This document shows, piece by piece, positions 53,331-62,000 of a DNA stretch of 64,000 nucleotides. The stretch covers positions 310,001 through 374,000 of the forward strand of contig NZ_QQVY01000001.1 in the NCBI RefSeq assembly GCF_003590715.1, in the 5' to 3' direction. The notes beneath the pieces were generated by a model, which was not told where the DNA came from, did no database searches, and saw only the letters and a program-made list of their open reading frames with translations. The position numbers and the translations under genes are program-made. Each line of letters starts with the position of its first letter. The first letter of the stretch is position 1. The DNA is from Paracoccus sp. JM45. GTDB taxonomy: Bacteria > Pseudomonadota > Alphaproteobacteria > Rhodobacterales > Rhodobacteraceae.

Positions 53331-54472
53331 CGCAGGCTTCCCCTGATAGAGGTTTCAATCGGATAGCGGGCATGGTGACGCGCCCGCAGGATCAACGAGA
53401 ACAGGATAACCGCGCCGATCTGGTGCGACAGCGCCAGATCCAGCGGCGAGGCATGGATGACATTCATGATACCCAAGCCCACCTGTGCGGCCACCGCTAC
53501 GATCATCACCGTAAAGGCGCCGCGCGTCACCTTATGCGGCGATTTGCGCGACCGCATCCAGACGACAATCGCAAAGATCGCCACCAGATAGCCCGTCATG
53601 CGGTGGATAAATTGCACCAGCGCAGGATTTTCAAAGAAATTGCGCCAGCCAAGCGTTGCGTCCCAGATGGCGGCCGGGATCCATTCGCCCCCCATTGTCG
53701 GCCAGCCGGTATAGGTCCGGCCCGCGTCGATACCAGCGACCAGCGCGCCGATCAGGATCTGCACGAATGCCAGATGCAGCAAGCCTGTGGACATGCCGAA
53801 CAGCTTGGCCTCGCCCGCGCGGCGGGCACGCAGCAATTCTGCCTCGGACCGCGACAGTTGCAGGGCGTACCATGCGATCAGGCCAAGGATGACAAAAGCG
53901 ATGCCCAGATGCGTGGCCAGACGATAGGACGCCACGCGGGTCATCCCCTCGACCAGACCGGAACTGACCATCCACCAGCCGATGGCACCTTGCAGACCGC
54001 CAAGCGCCCCCACGGCCAGCAGGCGCGACTTCCAGCCCGTTGGAATGCGGCCCGTGGCCCAGAAGAACAGAAAGCCGACAGCCCAGACCAACCCGATCAG
54101 GCGGCCCAGCAGGCGGTGCGACCATTCCCACATATAGATATATTGGAAATCACCCAGCGACATGCCCGCGTTCACTTCGGTATATTGCGGGATCTGTTGA
54201 TAGGCTTCGAATTCGGATTGCCAATCGGCACGGGACAGCGGCGGGATCGACCCCGTCACGGGGGCCCATTCGGTGATCGACAGACCCGATCCGGTCAGGC
54301 GGGTCGCGCCGCCAAGGGCGATCATCGCCAGAACCATGGCGAACAGGACCAGCAGCCAGAACCGGATGGCGCGACGCGCACCTTTCGGGCGGGCGTCGAT
54401 CATGCCGGTGGTCTGGACGGGGCGGCTTGCGGTCAGGTCCGAGACTTCCTCGAAAACGGGGCGCTTGGCCAT
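53327..54472 (-). CDS. ctaA: heme A synthase (COX15/CtaA)
   Basis: Converts heme O to heme A for aa3-type cytochrome oxidase. The 381-residue protein has eight predicted helices. Histidine ligands are in WEWSHRLLGRLIG, AFHLGIAFV-type ATHLGIAF, QFIHRMTGYLV and LSHQIGAVIL, with the GGATRLTGSGLSITEWAPVTG block at the start and GRTYTGWPTMGGEWIPA in the middle. These are the conserved residues of the type 2 CtaA of alphaproteobacteria. The ATG at MAKRPVF is followed by about 40 cytosolic residues. Overlaps the carboxypeptidase start by four bases. Confidence 0.95.
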   Translation of the reverse strand: MAKRPVFEEVSDLTASRPVQTTGMIDARPKGARRAIRFWLLVLFAMVLAMIALGGATRLTGSGLSITEWAPVTGSIPPLSRADWQSEFEAYQQIPQYTEVNAGMSLGDFQYIYMWEWSHRLLGRLIGLVWAVGFLFFWATGRIPTGWKSRLLAVGALGGLQGAIGWWMVSSGLVEGMTRVASYRLATHLGIAFVILGLIAWYALQLSRSEAELLRARRAGEAKLFGMSTGLLHLAFVQILIGALVAGIDAGRTYTGWPTMGGEWIPAAIWDATLGWRNFFENPALVQFIHRMTGYLVAIFAIVVWMRSRKSPHKVTRGAFTVMIVAVAAQVGLGIMNVIHASPLDLALSHQIGAVILFSLILRARHHARYPIETSIRGSLR

Positions 54473-54510
54473 CGCTTGCTCCTTTGCGTCAGGCAGAGGT
54501 TATGGGGCGC

Positions 54511-55239
54511 CTATCGGCGGGTCAACTGGCGCAGAACGCCATGCAGGATCTTGACGTCACCGCGTGTCAAAGACAGCCGCGACCACATATTGCGCATGTT
54601 CATCCGCATGGATGCCGCCTTTTCTTCGGGAAAGAAAAAGCCGGTTTCGCCAAGCGCCTCGTCATAGCGGTCGCCCAGCCGTTCGATTTCCACGCGGTTG
54701 GCCACATCATGGCTTTCGGAATGCCGCGCGTGGGGGGCAGGTTCCGGCGGCAAGGTGTCGCGGCCGTATTCATAGCCTATCAGCAACACCGCCTGCGCCA
54801 GATTCAGCGACGGAAAATCGGGGTTGACCGGAACGGTGACGATGGCATTGGCCCGCGCGATATCCTCGTTTTCCAGACCCGCGCGTTCGGGGCCGAAAAT
54901 AATGGCGCTGCGTCCGGCATGGCCACGGACTTTCTCCATCGCGGTGGCGGGGGTATAGACCGGCTTGGACAACTCGCGGCCCCGCGCGGTGGTGGCATAG
55001 GCGTAATCAATGCCCTCCATCGCTTCGGCCAGCGTCGGATAGACCTTGGCCTGATCCAGCACCTGACCCGCCGCCCCCGAGGCCATGGCAACAGCCTTGG
55101 GGTTCGGCCAGCCGTCGCGCGGTTCGACCAGCCGCATTTCGGTCAAACCGAAATTGAGCATGGCGCGCGCGGCTGCGCCTATATTTTCACCCATTTGCGG
55201 GCGCACAAGAATAATGACAGGATGACGTTCGATTTGCAT
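54511..55239 (-). CDS. trmJ: TrmJ-like tRNA/rRNA methyltransferase (SpoU family)
   Basis: A 242-residue SPOUT-class (trefoil-knot) methyltransferase with PVIILVRPQMGENIGAAARAMLNFG near the N-terminus, the SAM-knot sequences IIFGPERAGLENEDI and PSLNLAQAVLLIGYE. The Met at MQIERHP is used; the ORF continues upstream but without signal or ribosome-binding site. Homologues methylate the 2'-O of tRNA position 32; the specific target here is not proven. It lies 38 bases downstream of heme A synthase in the opposite order, on the same strand. Confidence 0.88.
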   Translation of the reverse strand: MQIERHPVIILVRPQMGENIGAAARAMLNFGLTEMRLVEPRDGWPNPKAVAMASGAAGQVLDQAKVYPTLAEAMEGIDYAYATTARGRELSKPVYTPATAMEKVRGHAGRSAIIFGPERAGLENEDIARANAIVTVPVNPDFPSLNLAQAVLLIGYEYGRDTLPPEPAPHARHSESHDVANRVEIERLGDRYDEALGETGFFFPEEKAASMRMNMRNMWSRLSLTRGDVKILHGVLRQLTRR

Positions 55240-55308
55240 GATCCCGCAAATAGTCCGTCTGGCGGTGCGCGGCAAGCTGCGCTATCTGCGACACAAAGGA
55301 GACACGCC

Positions 55309-55911
55309 ATGACCGATGCCTCGCAATTGTATCTGATGACCCCTGCCGGCGCGCAGGCCCATGCCCTTGGCCCGATGCTGGCCGAAGTGATGGACCGCTT
55401 TTCCCCGTCCTGCCTTCGCATCCGCGGCGGCGCCGAGGAGGACGAGCTGGGCCGCCTTGCCGATATGGCCCGTGAAATCGCCCATGCCCGAGATGTTGCT
55501 GTTGTTATTGACGATCATGTCAAACTTGCGCAGCGCCACGGCCTTGACGGCGTGCATCTGAATGACGGCGCACGCAGCGTCCGTTATGCCCGCAAGGAAT
55601 TGGGTGATGACGCCATTGTCGGCGCTTTCTGCGGCAGCTCGCGCCACGAAGGCATGAACGCAGCCGAAGCCGGTGCGGATTACGTGTCCTTTGGCCCGAT
55701 CGGCGAATCGGCCCTGTACAAGAACGAGGTCGTCGACCTTGAATTGTTCCAGTGGTGGTCGGAAATGATCGAAGTGCCGGTCGTTGCCGAAGGTGCCATC
55801 ACCCGCGAATTGATCACCCAGCTGTCACCCATCAGCGATTTCATCGCCCTCGGGCCGGAACTCTGGACGCAGGACGACCCCATCTCGACCCTGTCGCAGC
55901 TTTGGGGCTGA
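55309..55911 (+). CDS. thiamine phosphate synthase/TenI-like protein
   Basis: A 200-residue TIM-barrel protein of the ThiE/TenI family. Visible elements are DGVHLNDGARSVRYARKELGD, GAFCGSSRHEGMNAAEAGADYVSFGPIG and VPVVAEGAIT. The phosphate-binding block GADYVSFGP is close to ThiE, but the segment after it lacks the canonical T-x-T-K diphosphate-binding sequence. It may therefore be a divergent ThiE or a TenI-like protein with another role. AAAGGAGAC precedes the ATG. Convergent with the Na/Pi cotransporter gene 17 bases away, with no hairpin between the stops. Confidence 0.72.
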   Translation: MTDASQLYLMTPAGAQAHALGPMLAEVMDRFSPSCLRIRGGAEEDELGRLADMAREIAHARDVAVVIDDHVKLAQRHGLDGVHLNDGARSVRYARKELGDDAIVGAFCGSSRHEGMNAAEAGADYVSFGPIGESALYKNEVVDLELFQWWSEMIEVPVVAEGAITRELITQLSPISDFIALGPELWTQDDPISTLSQLWG

Positions 55912-55928
55912 TGACCTGACAGGGCTGC

Positions 55929-57557
55929 TTATCCGCCGCGCAGACGGCTTTCGATCAGCAGCCCTTCTTCATCCAGAATCGGATGCGCGACCGAAACGAA
56001 ATGCGCATTGATGCGCTTCAGGTCGCGCAGGATGTCCAGATGGACCGACGAGGTTTCGCGCGTTTCTTCCAGCCCTTCACGCAGGCGGATCAGATGGCGT
56101 TGCGATGACTGGCGTTCCTGATTGCGGATTTCGACCTTCAGCTCCATCAGACGGCGCGCCAGATCGCGGTCGCGGGTCATAAAGACCGTCTGCGCCAGCT
56201 TCAGCACCTCGAATGTCTGAAGGAACATGGTGTCCAGTTCCTTATACCCTTCATCCGAGAAATGCAGTTGCAGCCCGATCTTCTTGCGGACCTGCACGGC
56301 AAGGCCACGGTCGATGATGTCGCCGACATGTTCCAGATTGATCACATAATCCAGAATGGTGATCGTGTGGCGGCGTTCGGTTTCGCTGGCCCCGCGCCCC
56401 AACCGCGACAGATAGGTTTTCACCTGCTGCTGGCGCAGATCGACCCGCTCTTCCAGCTTGGCAACCTCGGCCAATGGGGCGGCGTCGTTCTTACGAAAAC
56501 CCACGCGCGTCTGTTCCAGCATCCGTTCGATCACGTCACCGATGGCCAGCGCCTGCCGGCTGGCCCCTGCCAATGCAAGGGGTGGCGTTTCCAAGGCGGT
56601 TTCATCCAGCCATTGCGGGGCGTTTTCGCCGGCTTCTTCCTGATCGGGGACCATATGACGCAAGATGCGCGTCAGAACCCGTGCCAAGGGCCAGACCAAC
56701 ATCGCCAGCACAAGATTGAAGGCCAGATGCGCCTGCACGGCCAGCCCGCTGGTCCAGATATCCTGCGCCGCCAGCGCCTGCCCTGCCAATCCCGCGAACG
56801 GCAAGGCCAGCAAAGCCCCCGCCGACCGCACGATCAGATTGCCCACTGTCAGACGGCGCGTCGCCGCCCGCGATGTCAGCGTGGCCAGCACAGGTGGCAC
56901 AGCGCCACCGATATTCGCGCCCAGCACCATCACCACAGCCAGACCCGGTGGCAGATCCAGCGACAAAACCAGCAGCACCGCGGCCAAGGATGACGAACAC
57001 AGCACCGCCAGCACAGCAGCAAACACCAGCGCAACGGGCCAGGCCTGATCCAGCAAACCGATAAAGCTGGCCATGGCGGGTGCTTCGCGCAAAGGATCCG
57101 TCGCAGCACCCAGCAGCGACAGCGACAGCAGCATTAGGCCGATACCTGTCAGCGCCTTGCCCGTCCCCACCCAGACCGTCGCCTGCCGACGTCCCAAGCC
57201 ATAGCCCAGCAGCAACAGCAAAGGGCTGATCGCCTCGATCCCGGCCGAAACGATCACCGCCGTCAGGGCCGTTCCGACATTCGCCCCAAGCAGCACGATC
57301 TGCGCCATCCGGCCCCGAATCATCCCGCGATCAATGAACGAGGCCGTCAGCAGCGCCGTCGCGGTCGACGATTGCAGCCCCAGCGTTGCCACCAATCCCG
57401 AAAAGAAAGCCCGCAATCCCGTCTTTGTCCCCAAGCCGATTGCCGTTTTCAGCCGCAACCCGAAGGCTTTGGTCGCGCCGTCCTGAACCAGCTTCAATCC
57501 GAACAGCAATAAAGCAACCGCGCCGCCGATCTGGATAAACGCCAAGAGTGATGCCAC
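55929..57557 (-). CDS. Na/Pi cotransporter family protein
   Basis: A 542-residue protein with two Na/Pi-cotransporter membrane repeats (about 1-300; GLVATLGLQSSTATALLTASFIDRGMI and SSSLAAVLLVLSLDLPPGLAVVMVLGANIGGAVPPVLATL) and a PhoU-like C-terminal region (about 340-540). The QSSTATA and SSSLAA motifs are the Q-S-S motifs of the family. Substrate is probably phosphate. The start is GTG, with AAAGGG upstream. It is transcribed away from the gene-poor decayed region and is the last normal core gene before it. Confidence 0.9.
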   Translation of the reverse strand: MASLLAFIQIGGAVALLLFGLKLVQDGATKAFGLRLKTAIGLGTKTGLRAFFSGLVATLGLQSSTATALLTASFIDRGMIRGRMAQIVLLGANVGTALTAVIVSAGIEAISPLLLLLGYGLGRRQATVWVGTGKALTGIGLMLLSLSLLGAATDPLREAPAMASFIGLLDQAWPVALVFAAVLAVLCSSSLAAVLLVLSLDLPPGLAVVMVLGANIGGAVPPVLATLTSRAATRRLTVGNLIVRSAGALLALPFAGLAGQALAAQDIWTSGLAVQAHLAFNLVLAMLVWPLARVLTRILRHMVPDQEEAGENAPQWLDETALETPPLALAGASRQALAIGDVIERMLEQTRVGFRKNDAAPLAEVAKLEERVDLRQQQVKTYLSRLGRGASETERRHTITILDYVINLEHVGDIIDRGLAVQVRKKIGLQLHFSDEGYKELDTMFLQTFEVLKLAQTVFMTRDRDLARRLMELKVEIRNQERQSSQRHLIRLREGLEETRETSSVHLDILRDLKRINAHFVSVAHPILDEEGLLIESRLRGG

Positions 57558-58463
57558 CTAGAACCCTTTCGGCCATTTCCGCCAGACACATAGCGGCTTT
57601 CCAAACCGTTGCCAGTTTCATCCCCAAGGTCAAGGTTTTGCGCGCGCAGAATACCTTAGCGCCGGTTTTTCAGCATGATAAATGCGCGGCTTTTATGGCG
57701 GGGCAGACCATTTTGTAAAACCGACATATGCACCAGTCATGTCAGAACGGCGGATCCAGAATTTTTCTAATGATCAACTACGGTATATATGACCGCAAAA
57801 CCCCTTGTTGGCCTTGCTGCGGCTCCGGTCTGGTTTTCTTTGAAGAGTATCTGCGATGAATGCAGATCGGGAATGGCACCGATATATCCAAAGCAGTTTC
57901 GTCGTGATGAGACGCACATTGCGACGACCAATGGACAGACACGACAACAAACGGCCCCCGACTGTGGATTCAGGCGTTCGACGCCGAACAGGTGAACCCG
58001 AAATATCCAGATGACGGACGGATGTCGGGATCGCGCAAGTGGTTAAAAAAGATCATTTCGGCAAAGAGATACGTTTGTGGCGCAAGGCAAGCGAGGTGTT
58101 GGAAAGTGAAACTTCTTGTAGGCCAAAGCCAAAGGGCATGGCGCCCATCGAAGCCCATTAAGAGAAATGATTAATAAAATCTTATGCCAGATTATGCGGA
58201 TTACATCTCGCAGCTTTCTTGAATGAAGGGTTTGATCAGTACATTAACGGTAACCCGATGGCATAATCATCCTTCGCTCATATTCCTAAAAACCACCGCC
58301 CCGCCCGCAACGCTATAAAGGGCCGCGCATGAACAAAAGATAATAGTAGCAGGGACGTAAGGTCCGACACTAATACAGTAGCCACATGAAGCAAGAGAAT
58401 GGCATAACGCTTATCGGGACCCGCAAATACAAGTTAACCACTCCATTGAACCTGTCGCTTTTA
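57558..58463. other. gene-less, decayed region
   Basis: About 0.9 kb with no convincing gene on either strand. The ORFs here are short, with no ribosome-binding sites and no recognisable families. Promoter elements for the Na/Pi gene should lie at its left edge. It is more AT-rich by eye than the surroundings and runs into the IS3 relic, so it is probably decayed accessory DNA. Confidence 0.6.
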
Positions 58464-58497
58464 TGTACCGCCCCAAGTGCTCTTTTTGGCACCTTTC

Positions 58498-59367
58498 TAT
58501 TCGAAGGCGACCAAGCTTTTCCAACCCAATGCTGAATACCGGCGGCATGGATTATAAAAGCCGTTGATCTATTCAAAGATCACCATCTCGGCTTGCCGCC
58601 TAATTTCCCAAGACCGCTGCCATTTCAGCTCTGCCCTGATGGTCCTTAAGATGGAGCCTGTGAACGCCATTGGTTCGAGAGAACAGGCGACGCTCGACGG
58701 CGGCAGTGTCATAACAATTGCCCTTGCCGCTCATGGACGCTCTAAAACCATGCTGGCGCAGGATCTTCGGATCGTCATGCGAACAGTATTGGTTGCCGCG
58801 ATCGCTGTCGAAGATGCAGCCCTTGGGTGGCACTTGGAGGGCAACGGCCATCTTTAAAGCCCGGATCGCCAGATCGCGCTTCATCCGGTTGCTGACGGCA
58901 GGGCCAATCACGTGCCCGGAGTGCAAATCAAGGATCATTGCCAGATACAGCCAACCCTCTCGGGTCCGGATGTAGCTGATGTCGCCCGCCCTTTTCCGGT
59001 TCGGCCCGGCTGCACCAAAATTGCGGTCCGGCAAGTTCGGGGCGATGTTGAACGTATGGTTGCTATCGGTCGGGGCTTTGAGCTTGCGCGTTCTTCAAGC
59101 GAAAATCCCGTTTTCGCGCATTAGGCGACCCGCATCGGCACCGACCTCCTTCAACCCTTCGGTCATCTATAGGCGACCATAGCTGACCAGGCTCAAACGC
59201 GACTGTTTCTTGATATGCGCCAGAGCAACCAAGCCCATGTGCTGCCTGCGGCTGGTGGTGCAGTTCCAAAAAGCCCGCAAGCCACGCGGGCTGACATTCA
59301 TGAGCTGACACAACCGGTTAATCGGGCAGGCATGGCGCTGTTCTTCAACGAACCGAAACTTATTCAC
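58498..59367 (-). pseudogene. IS3-family transposase OrfB relic
   Basis: Read on the minus strand, fragments line up with an IS3 OrfB: MNKFRFVEEQRHACPINRLCQLMNVSPRG at the N-terminus, then VGADAGRLMRENGIFA in another frame, then the rve integrase core with AGDISYIRTREGWLYLAMILDLHSG, FDSDRGNQYCSHD and SMSGKGNCYDTAAVE, then EMVIFE-stop-INGFYNP and YSALGWKSLVAFE-stop in a further frame. At least three frame changes and several stop codons make it inactive. The rve acidic residues Asp, Asp, Glu are still visible. Confidence 0.82.
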
Positions 59368-59379
59368 TCAGACCGATGG

Positions 59380-59672
59380 CGTTCATGCCCTCCATGGATC
59401 ACGAAGAACCGTGTGGCTTTGTCTAAGGATGTCTCTCTCCTCTTTGACAATGCGGTTCTCGCCCCGAAGCTGTTCGTTCTTTCGCGCAACCTCATGATCT
59501 TCAGACGACACCAAATCCGTGTCGCGGTGCGTTACCACTTATCGGTTCAAGGTCGACAAGCCGACCCCAAGATCATCCGCGACCTAACGCCGCGAAAGCC
59601 CGCTTGTCAGCGCAATACGCACTGCATCCTTGCGGAATTTATACGTTCGCCCCGCGCCAATAGGTCGTCTCC
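59380..59672 (-). pseudogene. IS3-family transposase OrfA relic
   Basis: On the minus strand the translation FRKDAVRIALTSGLSRR-stop-VADDLGVGLSTLNR-stop continues to ENRIVKEERDILRQS. This is the helix-turn-helix and leucine-zipper-like region of an IS3 OrfA. Two in-frame stops interrupt the first 40 residues. It lies directly upstream of OrfB in the usual order. Confidence 0.78.
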
Positions 59673-59739
59673 TTTGCTGCACATCATGCTATCCAAGGAG
59701 CGGAACCAAACCGCAACAGGTGCAAATTTGTCAGAAGAT

Positions 59740-59916
59740 CTCACGCTAAAAGGTCTATGGCATACCGTAACAACAGTTCTTTGCGTGTGCGGAGCAGATC
59801 TACGACAAATAGCCGACCTTCTCGGGACGCTCTACTTTTCCTCAAAGAACCGCGAAGCCATGGCAGTCTATGACAGTGAAATTGAACGGCGACCAAAACT
59901 GTCAAACCACAATTAA
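59740..59916 (+). pseudogene. tyrosine integrase C-terminal relic
   Basis: A plus-strand fragment of about 58 residues reads LTLKGLWHTVTTVLCVCGAD, then LRQIADLLGT and EAMAVYDSEIERR. It fits the catalytic end of a phage/island integrase (LTFHGLRHTVATLL, DLRQIADLLGH, MAxHYS). The conserved catalytic Arg of GLRHT is now Trp, the GH after LLG is gone and the spacing to the last Tyr is shifted by one, so it is inactive. The rest of the gene is missing. It lies 63 bases from the 3' end of tRNA-Phe. The larger ORF around it, which starts at 59215, crosses the IS relic and is not a gene. Confidence 0.68.
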
Positions 59917-59979
59917 AAACTGTCAAACGTTTAAAGGAAAAACCTTTTTTCGAACAATCTTATTTTTTAATAATTTAAA

Positions 59980-60055
59980 TGGTGCCCGGAGACGGATTCG
60001 AACCGCCGACACGCGGATTTTCAATCCGCTGCTCTACCAACTGAGCTATCCGGGC
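59980..60055 (-). tRNA. tRNA-Phe (anticodon GAA)
   Basis: On the minus strand: acceptor GCCCGGA/TCCGGGC, D-arm with GCTC, anticodon stem and loop CGGAT-TGAAAAT-CCG (anticodon GAA), T-arm with GTTCGAATC, and encoded CCA. It lies next to yacG and is the probable integration site for the decayed element on its 3' side. Confidence 0.97.
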
Positions 60056-60138
60056 CCTTAGTGACGCGGGTTGCCGCGTCGGGTGAGGGGTATTTACGAG
60101 GGGTTGAGCGGACTGTCCAGACCCAAACGCATGTTTTT

Positions 60139-60303
60139 TCAATCAGAACCGTTTTCGTCCGAAGAAATATCGTCAAGCGGTGCGCCAGGGATCACATAGG
60201 ACCCCCGCAACCACTTTGCCAGGTCAACATCGGCGCAGCGTTTCGAACAAAACGGGCGGTATTCCGGCACGCTTTCCTTGCCGCAGATCGGACAGGCCGC
60301 CAT
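60139..60303 (-). CDS. yacG: DNA gyrase inhibitor YacG
   Basis: A 54-residue zinc-finger protein. The sequence [11 protein letters not shown] then [15 protein letters not shown] carries the four zinc-binding cysteines (CPIC and CSKRC) and the SxRCAxxDLAxWL helix of YacG, followed by an acidic tail. In E. coli YacG binds GyrB and blocks gyrase; here the function is by similarity. The ATG overlaps the stop of the RNase E/G gene by one base (TGATG), so they are coupled. Short genes of this size are easily missed. Confidence 0.92.
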   Translation of the reverse strand: MAACPICGKESVPEYRPFCSKRCADVDLAKWLRGSYVIPGAPLDDISSDENGSD

Positions 60304-61358
60304 CAGGCCTCTCCGCTGGCGGTGGCCAGACGTGCCAATGGCACGCGGTCGCGTTTGCGGTTCAACTCGTAAAGGCCCATCGCGGTCCAGCCGACCAAAG
60401 TGGTTTCGGCACCTGCGTTACGGAAAGCCGCGCCCAGAACCTGATCCAGCGTCGCACGGTCGCGCTTGGGCATCGGTGCAAAATCGACAACAATCTGGCC
60501 ACCAAGACCGCGCAGCGCCAATTGACGCGGCAGTTCGCGGGCCAGAGCGATATTGACCTTCAACCCCGCAGCAATAGAGGTGTCATTGCCGGTGTTCACA
60601 TCGACAGCAACCAGCGCGCGGGTGGTTTCGATATAGGCATCGCCACCGCCGGGCAGCGCAATCTGCGCGGCCAGCAGCGAATCAACCGCCTCGAGGACGC
60701 CGCAGCGTTCGAAGCTGTCTTCGCCTTCCTCGATTGCGTCAGGAACCGGTTCGGCCCAATCCATCCACGCCTGTTCCCACGGTGTCGGGGCATCCAGCAG
60801 CAGTTCCGGCTTACCACTGGTTTCGGCGCAGACACCGTCGGCCAGTTCCACCAATTCGGCCAGTTCGTCGGTGATATCCTGATCATCCGCCCCTTCCGAG
60901 GCACTGCGAAGGATCAGGCCATAATCCCGTGGGCCAAGGGCTTCCTGACCCAATGCCTCCAGTTCATCACGGCGATCCTCGATCCGGATCTGGCGCGAGA
61001 CGTTGACCCCCGGTTTGCCCGGCGTGACCAGCGCATGGCGGCCACGAAAAATAAGTCGGGTGGTCAGGGGAACGGCTTTGCCATCATCCGCGACGCCCGC
61101 GACCTGAACCAACAAGGGCTTACCCTCGGACACGCCCTTGCGGTCGCGCAGATAGCCGGTCTGGCCATCCGGCAGTCGCAGGAAAATACCGCCCTGCCCT
61201 TTCATGAAACGGTCCGCCTCGGCGCGGCAGATTGCACCGGGGGCCAACGACGAGACAGCATCGGTGGCGACCAGCAGATCGACCAGCTGACCATCCTCCA
61301 TCAGGGCGGCGGCTTCCTGGCCGAAAAGATGACCCAAAACGACTTGGCGACCCTTCAT
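60303..61358 (-). CDS. rng: RNase E/G family protein, short form lacking the zinc-link and C-terminal region
   Basis: A 351-residue endoribonuclease of the RNase E/G family. The N-terminal S1-like region ([17 protein letters not shown]) is followed by the catalytic domain with the two catalytic Asp motifs [10 protein letters not shown] and [12 protein letters not shown], and it ends at [17 protein letters not shown]. Full RNase G has ~490 residues and continues from that ELxRKR stretch into a CPxC zinc-link and small domain, both absent here. It therefore ends exactly where the zinc-link would begin. Overlaps maf by four bases at its start and yacG by one at its end. Confidence 0.88.
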   Translation of the reverse strand: MKGRQVVLGHLFGQEAAALMEDGQLVDLLVATDAVSSLAPGAICRAEADRFMKGQGGIFLRLPDGQTGYLRDRKGVSEGKPLLVQVAGVADDGKAVPLTTRLIFRGRHALVTPGKPGVNVSRQIRIEDRRDELEALGQEALGPRDYGLILRSASEGADDQDITDELAELVELADGVCAETSGKPELLLDAPTPWEQAWMDWAEPVPDAIEEGEDSFERCGVLEAVDSLLAAQIALPGGGDAYIETTRALVAVDVNTGNDTSIAAGLKVNIALARELPRQLALRGLGGQIVVDFAPMPKRDRATLDQVLGAAFRNAGAETTLVGWTAMGLYELNRKRDRVPLARLATASGEA

Positions 61359-61957
61359 GGGCGTGCTCCTTCAGGGGCGGAATGGATACCGATTGCGGCC
61401 AGCATGGCGGCGGTTTCGGAAAGGGGCAGACCGACAACAGCGGAAAACGACCCTTCGATCCACGGGATAAAGGCCGCAGCAGCCCCCTGGATCGCATAGG
61501 CGCCCGCCTTGCCCTGCCAGTCACCCATATCAAGATAATTTTCCAGCGCAGCGGCGTCGATTGACCGCATCCGCACCTTGGTTTCGACCACCCGCACAGA
61601 CAAGCGGTCACCAAAGCGCAGCGCCATTGAGGTCAGCACGACATGGCGTCGCCCCGACATCAATCGCATGAATTCGGCGGCTTCGGCACGATCGGCGGGC
61701 TTGCCCAATATCCGCCGTCCGACCGCAACGGTCGTATCGGCGGTCAGGCAGGCTTCATCCTCCTCAAGAACAATCGCCTGCGCCTTTTCGACCGCCATAC
61801 GGCGGACATAGGCGCGGGCAACTTCGTCCCTTTGCGGTGTTTCGTCGATGTCAGCGGGGCGAAGCGCATGCGGCGTGATGCCGATCTGCGCCAGCAATTC
61901 AAGCCGGCGCGGGCTTGCCGATCCCAGCACAAGCCGGGGTGGGCGCAGTTCGGCCAT
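61355..61957 (-). CDS. maf: Maf-family nucleoside triphosphate pyrophosphatase
   Basis: A 200-residue protein. The N-terminal [19 protein letters not shown] is diagnostic, followed by EKA in the [12 protein letters not shown] block, [18 protein letters not shown] and a [12 protein letters not shown] motif. Maf proteins hydrolyse non-canonical or dTTP/UTP nucleotides to keep them out of nucleic acids; which substrate applies cannot be told. It lies between infA and the RNase E/G gene, overlapping the latter by four bases. Confidence 0.92.
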   Translation of the reverse strand: MAELRPPRLVLGSASPRRLELLAQIGITPHALRPADIDETPQRDEVARAYVRRMAVEKAQAIVLEEDEACLTADTTVAVGRRILGKPADRAEAAEFMRLMSGRRHVVLTSMALRFGDRLSVRVVETKVRMRSIDAAALENYLDMGDWQGKAGAYAIQGAAAAFIPWIEGSFSAVVGLPLSETAAMLAAIGIHSAPEGARP

Positions 61958-62000
61958 GATACGGCCTCCGTTGGTGGCGTCAGCCGTCCCGTGGGACAGC

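Larger units (their letters stand above)
58464..59672 (-). mobile_element. decayed IS3-family insertion sequence
   Basis: The minus strand carries remnants of both transposase parts of an IS3-family element: OrfA (59380-59672) and OrfB (58498-59367), each broken by stops and frameshifts. The right end may be TGTACCGCCCCAA at 58464, which looks like an IS3-type terminal repeat. I could not find the matching inverted repeat on the other side, so the left end is lost or too diverged to see. Confidence 0.75.

Noticed and set aside
58244..58254. TTAACGGTAAC as a third LacI-type operator
   Set aside because: The centre and left arm differ from GTTAACGCTAAC and no gene or promoter is near; it is in the decayed region.
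59215..59916. 233-residue plus-strand ORF as an intact gene
   Set aside because: Its first two thirds are antisense to the IS3 OrfA/OrfB relic; only the last ~58 residues resemble an integrase, and these are broken.
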